Part shown: in pieces, positions 46,513-60,383 of the stretch
Numbering within the stretch: the first letter of the stretch is position 1
Layout: the number at the start of each line of letters is the position of its first letter
Source: Ophioderma brevispina
Taxonomy: Eukaryota; Echinodermata; Ophiuroidea; Amphilepidida; Ophiodermatidae
DNA: 64,000 bases
Assembly: GCA_023653785.1 (NCBI GenBank)
Contig: JAMKCH010001589.1
Coordinates: 62,001 to 126,000 of the forward strand
Direction of reading: 5' to 3'
Position numbers and translations under genes: made by a program
The notes under the pieces: model-generated
What the model was told of the DNA's origin: nothing
Database searches by the model: none
The model's input: the letters and a program-made list of their open reading frames with translations, nothing else

Positions 46513-48017
46513 ATCACACATCACCTTGCATTGAACCTCCACCCCCAACTTTAAGGATTTAGATGAATTTAATAGTTGAAAGGAGAAGGGGTAAGTTAAA
46601 GGCATCCTGGAAAGCTTGATGTGCCCATATAGTTACAAAATAAATATTTGTTTTTTTATAGAATAGGTCATTTCACCAAAAATCCAATTCCACTTTCATT
46701 TAATCAAACTACCATTTTAATGTGAGTGGAAAATTTCCAATAGACCTAAGAACAGATAATCCTTATTTTACCATGTAGCATCATAGGGAAGAAGTTAGCC
46801 AAAATGTTTTGGAAATGACTGAGGGAAAAAAATCAAATTTTCTCCTCAAATCCCAGTTTAGATGGGATGAGTGGCAGGGTCTAGGCTGAGGATTGGGTAG
46901 TGGCCCTTGAAATCACTGCAGTCTGACTGACCCTGTACACACTAGCAAATCTCTTATTCAATGAAGTGGTAATGAGATTAAAAAAACTGGCAAGTATGTG
47001 TACACATTTCCCTTTTTCAACGAAGATTAAAATTGCTTAATTCAATGAAGCAAATCAGCTTCTTTCGATTAAGGGAATAGTTGTTTCGATTAAAAGTATT
47101 GGGTACGTACACGTCATTGAATTACGAGGTGATATGTGTTTATAGTTCACATCCCAGGGCCATATTTCCAGGAACCATACTTGGTTTGATCTTTGTTGGT
47201 TTACCACTAGTGTGTATGCAGTCTTAGTGTGCACTTTATTAACTAATCAAGACTAACTAATCTTGTCAAATAAGTGTTAAGTTTGTTAAGTTCGAGAGGG
47301 TCAGGTTATGTGACTTTGGTTGTCCTGATGTGTCCTTCATCCTTCCTGACCACGTGGTCCCAGAGATAGTGATATAGGCAGGTGCAGATATGTTGTCTAA
47401 TGTGTTACTGAGGGGTAGGGACAGGAAACATCTGAAGGGCACATGGGTTATTGCCCCCTCCCTATTCCAAAGATAGAATATTTGGTACAGGCTCAAGGGA
47501 CTGAAAGATGTGTCTGACCATTGCATTATTGACCAGTCAAGACGTCCAGTGTAGTGACCAATAGCTGAAAATTGATTAGAGTGTCGCATTTCATTAAATT
47601 AGCAGAGAATCAAGAAGATAAAAAAACTGAAAATTGATACTGATCCGAGTAATAAGAAGTGATTAAGTTGCTTAGTGGCTGTGGCTGACCAGGAGGAGTG
47701 GACACTTAAAACACCGGACACTAGCACTGAATCCTTGTACCCTTCTGTGACATTGAAAGTTATGCTGACTCAGGGTTCTGAAAATTCAGTTCAATATATG
47801 ATATGGGATAATAGTTGATGGGCCATTGGGAAGATAAGAACATGAAAAAGAATACTAATTGCATAATAGGAGGTGTTGAGCTGGTTGCTTTTTGCCAACC
47901 AGGAATAGTCAAAGGATGTTTAAGTTTTAAAGCAATCTTATAATGCAATAAGATTGGGAAGTTGCCCATTGGTGAGGTGACCCCAATAGAGTCTATCGTC
48001 AACTATTTGAATGTGAA

Positions 48018-48294
48018 CAGGGCCGTACGCAGGATTTATTTTGGGGGGTGCGGGACTTCGAAAAAGTGGACCTTTTTTCGAAAAAGTGGACCTTTTTGGT
48101 AAAAGTGGACCTAACCCCCTAAAATGGTCCTTTTTTGGACTTTTTGAACATTTTAGTACCAAAATGTGGACTTTCGTGGCAAAATTGCTCTAAATTTTGG
48201 ACCTTTTTATCAAAATTTCAGCAAAAAGTGGACTTTTTCCCCTTTTGTGGAATTTGGGGGGGGGGGCGACCGCACCCCCCTGCGTACGGGCCTG
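48018..48294. mobile_element. 277-bp hAT-type MITE with 8-bp target duplication
   Basis: AATGTGAA on both sides (48010-48017 and 48295-48302). The ends, CAGGGCCGTACGCAGG and the inverse of CCTGCGTACGGGCCTG, are near-perfect inverted repeats. The interior is a series of AAAAGTGGACCTTTTT variants. The CAGGG start and 8-bp duplication are classic for hAT. Confidence 0.93.
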
Positions 48295-50012
48295 AATGTG
48301 AACTTGAACTATCTTGTGGTTATTGAGTAATGAGCAAATCAGATATACTGTAAGAATGATGGGATTGTCATTTCATTTTGATGCTCTTCAGTTGTTTGGA
48401 AATCACTTCCAAACAGCATTCGTAGTATCCCCAAGTTCCAAGACTTCAAATGTCATCTTAAAACTCACCGTTTGTTTAATTTGTATGTGCTCTGAGTTCT
48501 CTTGAAGATTTTGCACCTTATTAGAACAAATCTTGATTTCGGCAACAAGTCATCTTGTTGGTTTGCGAATTAGGTTCATTGTGTTGTTTAACAACGGAAT
48601 AAAGCAGGGAATCCAATCAGACCAAATATGGCCAAAATTATGCCCAATATGGCGGGATGACTTGCTGCCAAATTCTATTAGAACTATTTATTATTATTAT
48701 ATACAAAGATAAAGAAGCACTATTTTGATTGGTTATTCAAGAGGCCATCTTATGTTGTATCCTGTAATAAGCCAATCGGACATACTGTATCATTGGTGAT
48801 AGTGGTGGGGGGGGGGAATTATGGGATTGGCATAAACTACCCTTGGGAGTAGCAGCCATTGATCAAGAGAAAGACCTTGAACATTAATGAACAATTCATA
48901 GTGTTGCAAACTCAGAACTTCCATCAATTAATCAATCAATTTGTCAATTTAACTGAAGCAGTGGATGATTACTGGTGTCCATATCAATAACCGGTAGCTC
49001 GAAATACACTCAATTTTGAATTTCTAGAAACAAGAGATTGATTTAATGACTTACTCCTATTGACTTGTTAGGTTTCCAATAGGCAAAGTTTATATTGATT
49101 GAAATAGCAAAATCAAACTCGGTGTATACATGTGTAGGTACACCATACTATTTATCTGTCATTTCTATTATTATCTGTCACTAATATGTTTTTCCTATTG
49201 TTAATATTTCCCTGTCCTGTCAAGCAAACTTATGCACAATATACAGAAGTTGATTGAATGTAACAAGATTTACAAATTAACTACACTGTCTAATTTGATT
49301 AAGTCTCTATTACCATCACCTTGAAGTCTGAGAAGGATTTCCTTAATGTTACAGATGATCACGTCAGGAAACTTAGTAATTGAATTGCTTCCAATTTCTA
49401 ATGCTTATTGGATATCTGCTTTTCTTGGTAATGTCTGTTATCGTTCTCTTGTTGTCAACGTCAAAAAGTTAATCTCTGCTTCGGAATAGGTTCAAGAATA
49501 TTCAGGACTCAAACAGTTGAGATGGATTCTGGTGAAGAATATTAGTTCTTGAGCTCATATCTTTGAACAAATTGGTTTTCTTCAAGTTGTTAACCCACAG
49601 TAAATAGGTTTTGTTTGAACGTATGTGGCATAAAGGCCCAGGACTCATTAGTTATCCAGTGCATGTATGTATATGCCATCACAGATACACCAAAAACCTG
49701 AAATGTATGCTTGCCTTTCATAAATAAAGTTTGTTTGTAACATCTAACTTTTATATTGGTAATCAAGGTGCTGTGTGGCAGCTGCCTAGGGTTATGAGAG
49801 AAATTAAAAAAAAAAAAAAAAAAACCTGAGCAAATACATCAGACTTTTAGATACAGGGAGGAAACTCAAGTATCTGGAGAAAAATTGCAAGGTGCTTCTG
49901 GATTGTAAAAACTAGATGTATATACAAGTTGCCAAGAAAGCCCGCATTGGGATTTGAACCAGGAACCGTACTTGTATTCCCCAAAAATAGAACTTGATAA
50001 TTTTAAAAAGAG

Positions 50013-50034
50013 CTGTTTTTTTTTTTTTTTTTTT
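50013..50034. repeat. Poly(T) tract
   Basis: 22 T. Unlike the runs at 20599 and 32508 I find no flanking direct repeat here. Similar simple A tracts lie at 45457-45472 and 49806-49825. Confidence 0.9.
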
Positions 50035-51189
50035 TGGAATGTGCAATTAGAAGGAATATGCAAATTTGAAATGATTGTGGTTCATTATTCTTCAGGGAGA
50101 CAGGGCATAAGCAAGTGGGTGGCAGAGGGGCAGAGTCCCCTCTCAAAAAGGTTTGAAGGGAAATTGGAAGGACAGATATTCATGCTCAATCGGCCCTTTT
50201 GCACCCTTTTTGGTCTGTAATTGGAACATTGTTTCACCTATCGAGAATTTGCCCCCTCGGATTGACTGCTTTGGCTATGTGCCTGTGGGGAGACTTATCT
50301 GGGCATGAAAATGTTGAAGTATGGTCAGTTTCATATAACAAAGTCAAAAAGTTATGGTGTGTTCAATGTAGTTTGTGAGTATCAAATCCAGACTGAGTAA
50401 AAAAGACTGCTTTACAAATAGAATTGGTTTTGGGAGCCTTTGTTTGGTCACAAAAGGTACAAAGAATATGTGGTAAAGGGAACATAAAGCTTTCAAAGCA
50501 TTCCATTTTGAATCCTACTAGGCCAGTATTGAATTACATGGAATATGCATTCCTTGCCTCAAGAAAAGTGCATAGAATACCCCTTTGTGCCTGTTGTTTC
50601 TTTTAAGGTACATATAAGGTCGATCTCGTGCCTGTATGTTAACATAGCAATTGATATAGGAAATCCATGATGGCAAACTTAGTAAAGGGAGACACTGATG
50701 ATAAGCATAGAAGAGCATATGTGGAAATCCACAGGAAAAGAAAACATAGAGACAATTAGGATTGCCGTCGTAATCAGTCCATCTTGTGTCTGAAATCACC
50801 GGGTGTAAATGTGATCTGTTAAGAGTAATTATTAGTAGTGATAAATACTGCTACAGTCGGAGACATAGTTAAGCAGTCAATATTGTGGTGTACGTCATTC
50901 TTCGTTGAAGCCAATGTGCACCATGATTGATTAAAGAGATATGCAACATTTTCAGGAAAGTACACCCTCAGTTTTTGTTCAAAACAAGTTTTTTGAATAT
51001 TTAGAAAGTTTACCAATGTGTCGAATCACATCTGGAGTGAATAAGCTGAAAAGGCCATTTTTTATATAATAAAAAGATGTTTTAGTATTTTCTGTTATGC
51101 ATGACAGTCAATCCAAAATCCAAGCAAGCTTCTCTGTAGGGCCAATTCGGACAGCTGGAACTTCCACTTGATGTCTTACTCTGCAAGTT

Positions 51190-51480
51190 TGGGGAACGGG
51201 TTGGTGCAGCGTATCTTCCCTCGCCTTTCACCAATGAGGTCTCAGGTTCGATTCCCGGCTCGTTCTCTGTGGCTTTATTTGAATTTTGCTTCTCGATCCA
51301 TACTTGTTCCCGCAGGTTTTCTCTGGGGTACTCCGGTTTTCTCCTGCTTCTAAAATCAAGCTTCTTGACATAAATCTGGTATCATGGCTGCCACACAGCA
51401 TCTTGAGCATGTTTATGTGGATATGTCGCACATTGAAAATACACAAATTAGTCATTATTAATTTGAAACCTGTGTGGTTC
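51190..51480 (+). mobile_element. tRNA-derived SINE (plus strand), second family
   Basis: GGGTTGGTGCAGCGTATC (A-box-like) and GGTTCGATTCCCGGCTCG (B-box) with tRNA-like spacing, then a CTCTGGGGTACTCCGGTTTT body typical of several invertebrate SINEs. The 3' end is unclear. It is not a functional tRNA gene: no cloverleaf stems close. Confidence 0.7.
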
Positions 51481-52744
51481 ATGCACTGAGTTTATAAATG
51501 TCAAATTCAAGCTAAATGTCAGGATCAGTGCAAATTTTCTGTAAACTGGATTTAACTAGTGAATGTTTTTGTTAGCACTTTTATTTAAAAATGTTTGTCC
51601 AATTTACACCAAATATAGACTAACTGTAATGTATACTGTAAATCAAGATGATTTCATGGCAACTTTTTGTCATGAATGGTCTATCACTTGCCTTTTTGCA
51701 AATCCAAAATGTCATTATTTGGTGTACGTAAAGACTACCGAATTCTGACCCAATCATCGTAAACCATGTACATACAATACCATATTTTGACAGAATTCCG
51801 AGCTATTATCACTGCTAGCTGTTGTAATTTTGTTTGTTTCTTGACACAGTCATGACATGGGCGAGGCAAGTTGCAAATGCAGAACCACCATCTTGCACAT
51901 TGTTTTTCCTTTCAAAAAAACAAAAGCTTTCATGTGAATATATATTTTATATTGTTCAAACTTCAAACTGTTGCTAGTGGAAAAGAGGAAACCTGCAACA
52001 TAGAAATTCTAGTAGCGATGGTAGCACACAGTATATGTTTATGTATCAATTATTGCAAAAACAGCAAATCTGATCTAAACAAACTGAATCTAACATAGTT
52101 TTCAGTAGATTTTATACTAGATCGGGCCTCATACAGTTCTACAGATAACTAATAGCTTACACAGTGAGCGGCACAGCTAAAATAGTTAAATTTGCACTAC
52201 TACGAGCACATTCACACACAATAATTCACTGCATTATCAATTTGCAAATTTGAGCCTCGCAAATTAAATTGATCAACACTCAACACAAAGCCCATAAGGG
52301 GAGCGTACGTGCCCACACAAGGGTCTCATTTTCGTCTTCAGGTATATGAATGACCCCTTTTCATGACCAATTTTCGCCGTATAAGTAATGATGTCGCTTC
52401 TCTTCAAAATGTTCTCAAATTGATTGGAAAGCTGTCAATTCTGCAAATGGATGCCAAAATTTGTCTAAAAATGATTTCAAAAATTAGTCCAATTCCTCAA
52501 TCTGAAGCAAAAAATTTCCAAATTTGCTAAAAAGGGTCGAAATTTTTTAGTTTTTTGATTTAAAATTGGGGTTAAAATTTGGCCCAAAATTTGCATCTCT
52601 GGTATAGCTATGGTCCAGTTTTTGCCAAAAATTGGTATATACAATACATATGCCTACGGTCCTACTTCCATACTCTCAAGAGGCACGTCCCTACCCCAAA
52701 CAAACTTGCAGAACCCCCACTACAATTCCTGCAGAAGACTTTAA

Positions 52745-53106
52745 AGGCACTATCAGATGATCGCTGAAAGAGTCAAAATATTGAAATTGGCAGAATAGCT
52801 TAAAAGTGTAGGAAAGTTTGTAGAATTCTCATAAGTAATTTTTTGAACTGTTAAAATGATAGGAAAGAGAAGAAAACAGCAGTCAGTAGTATTCAAAGAT
52901 AAGAATCTACGAGATTCAATTATGTGTTGTGGTAAGTGTCAGTACGGACGTAATGACTAAAATATCGATTTGTTCTTATTAGGCTTGCTTTTGGTACTTA
53001 TCACTTGGAGAGCATATTAGGATACCTATACTTGATACAGAGATGCAAAAATCTGCTTTTTGATGTTTTTTGTTTATTTCCTGATTTAGCAAATCACTGA
53101 ATGCCT
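52745..53106. mobile_element. TTAA-type MITE, CAGTGATTTGC family, copy 3
   Basis: Perfect TTAA on both sides (52741-52744, 53107-53110). Left end AGGCACTATCAGATGATCGC; right end GATTTAGCAAATCACTGAATGCCT, whose inverse matches copies 1 and 2. Opposite orientation to copy 2. Confidence 0.85.
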
Positions 53107-54937
53107 TTAAAGGTTCTACAAGTGGCGTGTTTTTTTTTTTTTTCAAATCTCTCCCGCACTTGGGCAATTCCATTGAAATCCCATACTCCCCCTGTGCACA
53201 CTATACCTAACTTTTCCACATTGTATGGTGGAGTTTCAATAGCCCTAATGTTAACCACCACCCCAATCATCACCTACAATTATCTTTAATGATAATTCAT
53301 TCTGTTAAACATAGGAATATTAAAGATGGTGATCCTAGCCAGTAGCAAGTGTTTGGATTGATGATGTATTGATGCAGGCACATGTGTTGTGCTAAATGAA
53401 GTCACAATACTGCAGTGACAACTACACATGTGAATGAGAATGATTAGTTATCTATTACAACAACCCTGTGAAGAATAACTGTATGGGTCATGACAGATAA
53501 TCATTGGTATTTGAGATGGGCTTCCCAAAGACTGCAGGTCATTTGGGAACCATCTCAAAAGCCACTGACCAAGACTAGCTTGTTGGACTCATTTGAATGC
53601 ATTTTTTTATGTTGATTCAAATATATTCTTTGACAATGCCATGAATTTCAAATATTTTTAACAAAACAAAAAATTATCTACTGACCATAGTCTTGCAGGC
53701 CCAAATGTTTTACAGGTCCATGGTCCGAACGCTAATAGCCCCACTCATCCCCAGGAATCCGCAGAATTTGACTGGAAGTGGTCAAAATTTGGTATCATAA
53801 GAAAGGTACTGACCCATACAGGATTCTGCTTACCTTCAATCCGATGTTTGATGTAACAAATTGCATTGTCTTTAGGCTCCCATAAATATATATTCCCACA
53901 TAATATATATTCATTTCGATCACCCTGTAATGACGACACCTCCCCAATTGACGTCATACCCACAATCCTCTTCCTCTTTTCGTCTTGGGTGTCGCGACAA
54001 TTGGCGGTAACGTTAAGATATTTAGCTCCCTTAATTTGTCGAATTTTTGGTCAGATTTAGGCTACTAGGGTAGTTCCTCCCCTTTTGTAATGTTTAATGG
54101 CATTTATATTACGTCCCTGGGGCTTGTAGTTTTGTTGTCATTTTTTCGTTTTGCGAAGTCGGTATTTAAAGACTTTAAATACCTTGACCATTGTGCGTCG
54201 GGTTTTGTCAACATACAAACACGCATAATTTCATTCACAATCCACAACACCCATAGCCTGACTAGCGTAGGGCGTGGCACGGCCGCCACGTTCATATCGA
54301 CAGTCCTTTTTTCCCACTACTATCTTATTGTGTTAGGTACTTTATTTATATATTTTTAACGTGTATATGTGATTACAATGTTTTGTGAGATTGTAATTTG
54401 GAAATGGACCGACAAGCCGCCTTTGGTTTTCGATTCAAGATGGCGTCCGGTTTGTTTACATTTTATAATTTTATGCACGACCATTACTTCACAACAATGA
54501 GCGTACCTTGTGGGTTTACTACCTAGTTTCCCTCCTTACTGCTTCGTGCAGCCCTTATGTCTCAACGAGGGTGATGGCCTTTGATTAAGGAGTTGTAGGA
54601 TTGTGTGGAAATGCTTTATATAATTTTTCTATCTAAACTTAGTAAATTTGTATTCGTGTATCCCCGCCTTGGTGCGTCCTCAGGCCGTGTTTTGTTTCCC
54701 TTTTAGGCCGCGGCTGTACGTGACTTGGTCGACCGAGTCGCCGTCAAGGGACCCACACCCATGCTGATTCCCTCTGGTCCTACTCCGGGGCGAGTAGGTG
54801 CGCCGTTCGTATCTGTCTCTTGTTATGCACCTTGTTCGTCTCTTGATTTGGACCGGGGTATAAAACCTTTGGTTTTTCGTCCCTTCGTTATAACTTGGAC
54901 GGTAGGGATTTTGTCCGGTAATGAGCGGGAGCTCTCC

Positions 54938-55235
54938 TCGCTGATGTAGCGGAGGTTCACCCCGCCGTTACACCGGCTTTGGGTCTGGTGTCCTGTCAGT
55001 CGCCCGCACCTCATGGGTGCGTTGCCTGATAAGATACTGGGCGCGTGGTAGCCTTCTTCGGTACCCCCCGATCACAATACCGCCGCTATAGTTCCCATCG
55101 CCGTTACAGGGACTTCCTCCGCTGCTGTAAGCGGGGGTTCACCCGCCGTTCGAGGGTTCACAACCCTCCCGGTGCGTGTCAGTCGCCCGTGCCCAGGGGT
55201 GCGTAGACTGGTGGATACTATGCGTGTTTTCACCG
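54938..55235 (+). repeat. Two-copy internal GC-rich repeat
   Basis: CGCTGATGTAGCGGAGGTTC ... TGTCAGTCGCCCGCACC ... GGGTGCG (54938-55022) recurs as CGCTGCTGTAAGCGGGGGTTC ... TGTCAGTCGCCCGTGCCC ... GGGTGCG (55118-55204). It lies inside the GC-shifted insert. Confidence 0.7.
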
Positions 55236-56865
55236 TTTTCGGTACCCTAAACCGCTTATGAGATCACCGCTATGTGTCCACCGCACCTAAGGTGGTTGTG
55301 TCCTTCCATGGGTTCCGCTAACAGCGACGCTGCCCCCGGGGCAAGCGTCTACTACCGGTGCGTTTCACCGCTGCAGCACGCCCGTGCTTCAGCGAAACCC
55401 ACCCGGCGAGTCGGGCCCTCAAATTCCTTTATCTATAGGGCGATTTACTGGCTTTTTATTACTTTAACTTTAACTGTACTACTGCGCTGGTCTCGATGCC
55501 TTTTGCCTCCATCCTCACAGGGGTGATGTCGGCTGCGGGCGCTTTGGACCCGGGCGAATCTCCCTCGGTGCTGGTCCCCATGGTCTGTAATCCCGGATTA
55601 AACCAAACAAAGGACCATTAACTGAGGGATTTGCCGTTCGATTGCGAGCCATAACCATTCTCAGCTTTGAATCCCCTTCATGGGAATCAATATCTGCTTG
55701 GACGGAGGTTTTTCTTTCTTCGCGATTATTTGGGCCACGCTTCGCCTGTTTAGTAGGGGCGATTATCCTGGCTCAAGTACGCTGGCCTCCACTCATTACG
55801 GCGTCGCTCCCGCGGGGAGTTCTGGCCGCAGGAGTGTTTGGCATTTTCAGCGAGCCGGGGCTGGCGCTATTAGGTTCGGCGGGCCCCTGCTTCGCTGGTC
55901 ACCCCGGTGCCTCAATCCCTTCGGGGATTTTGCGGTGATGAGTCTCTCGAACGAACCGTCGTGTTGATGGGCCGTTGCTAATTTCTCAGTAGAAATTAAT
56001 TTTTACACGGACCGTTTATCACGGGGGTTACCGGTTTGAGAGCTTTGGCGGCGTGTTTAGCCCTACGCGTTGTCCGTTCTTTACGGGTGATTTGTTGGCC
56101 TTACTTACTGCCTGGTCTCCAACCTGATGGCCTCGGTCCCTGCAGCAGGGATTTCGGCGAGCATATATCATTTTCGTTTTCTCATTTTGTGATGTCGGTC
56201 CATTGCTAAATCCTCTCAGGTGGATTTAGCGATACAATACGACCATCATCTCAGGATTTACAATCGCTATCGATACGCGAGACCGGCTATTCACAGGGAG
56301 GTTGATACCTATTCTTCTTTAGGATCAACGAGGCTCTGTGAACGTGGCACTGACTCTGTAGGCTCGCCGCTTGTGTGGGGATCCATTCGCGGCATCCTCT
56401 GCCGCGCAGTCTACCCGCCCTTTGCAATGCCGTGAAGCCGATCCGCTTGGATTGGCTTGGCGGGGGGAAGGAAAAGGGGGGGGGTGCGGCACGGGCATGC
56501 CATTCCGTTAGTAACCGGGCGGCTAGGGCGTTGGCCAACTAGGTTGGTCTGCTTCTCCCGCTGGGGTTGCCTAGCTTCGTATTGCTACGTGTCGTCAGGG
56601 GTCAACCCTGGTTTTTCGATCATCTTAAACGGGTTAATGTCAGTGTAACCTCTCTGTCATATGTCAACACGGTATACTGACTCCCTTCTTACCTCCAGCT
56701 CCAGCAAACAACACGTTGCCAATCGTTCATCGGTCTCTGGAGTAATGATTCTGTAAGGTGACCATTTGTTGGAAGATTGTCTTAGTTATTCTGCAGTATA
56801 CACCCTCGTTTGTCCTGTTCGGGGCGCGGTGTAGGCGGAGGTTTCGGTGTGACTCCTTTTTCGGC

Positions 56866-56899
<34 letters not shown>

Positions 56900-59800
56900 A
56901 CGTGGTAATCTTGTTTTTTATTCCTGGTGTACGTGTCCGTTCATGTATCTTGCCTTTTATAATAATACGTCTCATACATATAGGCCCGTACATCCACGGG
57001 GCTTTTATCTAGCCTACCCGTTTCTGTTCTTGCGGGTAGTTGCTAAGGTCACTGTGGTGTAGGTCTTCGCCCTAATCGCCTCAATCCCTTACCTCCGGAT
57101 TCGGGCGATGTGAAGCATCGTTTCACATCTACCACTCCGATGGATACTGGACCTTGTGTTGAGCCATGTCGCTTTGTTACACAAAGACAATCCTGTGGGT
57201 GTGATGATTCGTTGCGGGGAACGGGACCCATTCGCCGGACTGTGGTGCACCCCGCGTGGGTGTCCGTCCAAAAACATGCTGCCCTGGGCGGCTCTGCCCG
57301 CCAAGGCGTTCTTCGGGACAGCAGGCGTCGGGGTTTTCCTACCACAAACCGGGACCGCGGGCATAGCTCTTTCCGCCTTCCCGGTGGTATCGGCTCCCGT
57401 AGCTTCATGGGGGGCGTCCTATCCTTTTATGATGCCTACCCATTTTTGGATTCAACTTCCTTTAGTTGTCTCTCCGGTGTGGGTATGCCTCGACTTCATC
57501 CATTCAATCCGTTTCTTCGGGGGGCGGCTTACGTCTTATTAGGCGTTTGCAGCCTCTTAGATAGTCGCACGGTTGTCTTCCGTGCTCAGACCCCTCCTGG
57601 GTCCGCGAGTTTGGATGCGGTGTTTTTAATAAAACACAACGCCAACCTATGCTTTTGAGCCCGCCCTAGGGGTTGTGCCCCCGGTTTGGGATTTGTCTCT
57701 CTCTCCCCCCCTCCCCTTCCCCGGGGCGTGCGTACTGGTCTTATCCTGCTACTACTACTCCGTCTGATTTTGTTTTTTTTCCTTTGCTGCGGTCCTTTGG
57801 TAGGACGAAAAATTGGAATCACTTTGCTTATGGTCTTGAATTCATGTCGATGGGCGCTTTTTTTTTGGATTCAATTCGTTTAGCAATAAATGCCGGTGTC
57901 TTTTGCCGGCGTTTGTATCACGACGATATGTAGTCAATATTTCTTCTGGTACGGGAGCTGCTCTGCCGTTCCTTCACGTTATTAACGCTTGTCTTCATTA
58001 CTTTCGGATCACGTGTTGACTCGAAGTTTTCGATATTTCGTATCGCCCCTTTTGGCGATGATACCGTTGAATGGATACGACTTGGCCGATTAATTTCGTC
58101 AGTACCTAAATTGTGTGTCGGATTCCGCCGTAATTGATGCCATATTCCATCGCTTCTGATCGCTTTTCGCTCGAGGTTTGGTATCCGCTCGCCATTTGGC
58201 GATGGATACCCTAGTGCATGTTAGACGTTAAAATTTCGTCTTTTTGGGCTTAAGTTCTGTGTCGAAGACTCGGCCAAGTTACCGCCCTGCTATATTCTAT
58301 TCGGAAGTGTTTCAGGATGCGGGCGGCTTTTAATCTCTACTTAAAGCGTGTGTGGCACGCGCCGCCGAGCCTCTCGCTCGTTCGGCTTTGTGCTCCCGAT
58401 CCCCGCGGGGGGTCTTTTATTCTCACGCTTTAGCAGGGGGATTCTCACTCCATTATAGGTACTTCACCGGCCGCCCGCTGCGGGTTTTGTTGCCTTTATT
58501 TGAATGAAGGTGCAACCTCTCAATCTCTCTGCATGGGGATGGATTGATTGGTTGATAATGAGTCTTTGCATTTTCAAATGACATGGACTTATATTTTTAT
58601 CACTGTGTTTCATCAATTAATATATCTTGTTGACAGGGGGTATCACTCCATCTATCTATGTCTGGATTGGTTGCTCGATCATGGAGGTGTATTATACTAT
58701 ACTATTAATAATTATTTTACCTCTATGTCGGATTTGATAATTAGTCTTTCCCGCCATAAATTGCAGAGTTTTCTGTACATGGTTGGGATAGACTATATTT
58801 ATCCATATACCTTCAATGTTTTATATATAGTATATTCCACTCTTTGTCTGGCATCGTGCTGCAGACTGGATTTTAGTACAATCCTCTCAGCCTTTTATAA
58901 AGTGAGAGAATCTTTTGGGTGTCCTTGGGCTGGTTTTCGTTTCCCTATTCTTATTCTGTGATGTTCAAGCCCTGCTATGATATGATGAGTTTTGCCTACG
59001 GGCCAAACGGGATAACTCTTTATCCTTGGAAGCAAACCTATTTGCACTTAGCAAATATGTTTTTGCTCTAGGTCCAGCTGGGCTCTTTATCCCACTTAGG
59101 GTTTTCCTCTCCTCTTGTCATGAATGCCTCATTGGATTTCCCCATTCGCAGGTTGCGTCCCCCTTATTCATTCGTATTATAGGGGAATGCTGTTGGGCTA
59201 GGCATTCGGTGGGTGGGGCCAGTCGGGTGTGGGGTGGGGCCCTTTTTTTTCATCGTACTCGGCGATGTTTCCTTAGACTTTAGTTTTCGGAACAATCTGT
59301 TTTAGATTCTCTTAACCCCGGCTGCCTCAATCCAGTTGTTTAGATAAGCCTTGGAGTAAATGTTGGAGCTTGTTCTGTTGATCGGTACTCTTGCTCCAAC
59401 ATTTTTTCTGCGGAGAATTCTTTGTCAGCACACCCTTTCAACACGTTTTACGGTCCTTCGTTTGAGGTGGTCACTTCCTCAGGGCGACATCGGAGTAGTC
59501 CTTTCTGATCTTTTTATTTCACGATGAAAAGGCATAGTATGACTATTGGCTGTTCCCCCGAATGGGGTCAATCTTCAGGTTGGCCTTTTTCCATTCCGGT
59601 GGAGATACTTATCACTTGGGGTTGCTGTACTATGCTGAAGCTGTACTCCCCCGGGTAGGCTTCGGTCTAGAGATGTTGAATCTGAGTGGATCACGATATA
59701 AGTCCTGCCCCTCGCAAGATTCTCCTCTTTTTCCGCGCTTCGCACTCGCTTGCCCTAGGGGCTCAAGTGAGTGGGATTGGGTGTGGGCTGGCTGCATTAG

Positions 59801-60383
59801 GTAACAATTGATGACTCAGGTCTTCCTGTCCTTACGCTGTCCGGGTTTTCTCGCAGAGTATTGTAGCCGTCGAGGTTCTGGGGATTTGGGCTCTTTCCCC
59901 CCTCCTCAGTCTCCCTCCCGGGGATGCCCCTTCTCTCGCCCGTCTGGGCCAGAGGTGCGATTGGGTCTAAATGGCCACTGCTCTGAGCCCTTGTAGGTCC
60001 CGCATACTTGGAGTAAACCTCTCATGCGCCGTGTGTGTTGTGAACGAGGGGGTGCTGGTTTCGTGGGACGTCTCCTCTAGGTACGTCGCTATCTGGCCAT
60101 TTATTTTTTTTTTTTGCATGAGCCATCTTTCAGGGGGCGCAGCAAATTATTCTCTAGTAAGTGGTGTGCTTAGGTTTCGTGCTATTTGTATTGGCATGTG
60201 AACCTTAGCTCTGCTTCTTCTACTTCTGAATTGCTGCAATTCAATATTCATACTCATTCTATCACGCAATCCATGTGTGACGTTTTGCATCCGGCACCGC
60301 CTCCTAGTTACCTGTGCTAAACTGGCGATGTTAATGCAATTTGTTACTCAACTCGGATTGAATGTAAGCCATATTAAATTCGT

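Noticed and set aside
49936..49965. tRNA-like B-box on the minus strand (GGTTCAAATCCC)
   Set aside because: No matching A-box at the right distance and no cloverleaf; could be a SINE scrap, not supportable.
57340..57420. GHSSFR-like motif as a tyrosine recombinase signature of a DIRS element
   Set aside because: One short motif, with no conserved Arg block upstream and no final Tyr context; the surrounding frame shows no further similarity.
57110..57658. 182-residue open frame
   Set aside because: The longest frame in the GC-rich insert, but composition-driven: no stops because of low A content, no recognisable motif, and other frames are open nearby as well.
57916..57932. YHDDM as a reverse transcriptase catalytic motif in the GC-shifted insert
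   Set aside because: A stop follows at once and the usual preceding RT motifs are missing; treated as chance.
58548..58961. 137-residue open frame in an AT-rich patch of the insert
   Set aside because: Tyr/Leu/Ile/Ser-rich with no domain, no conserved motif and no flanking support.
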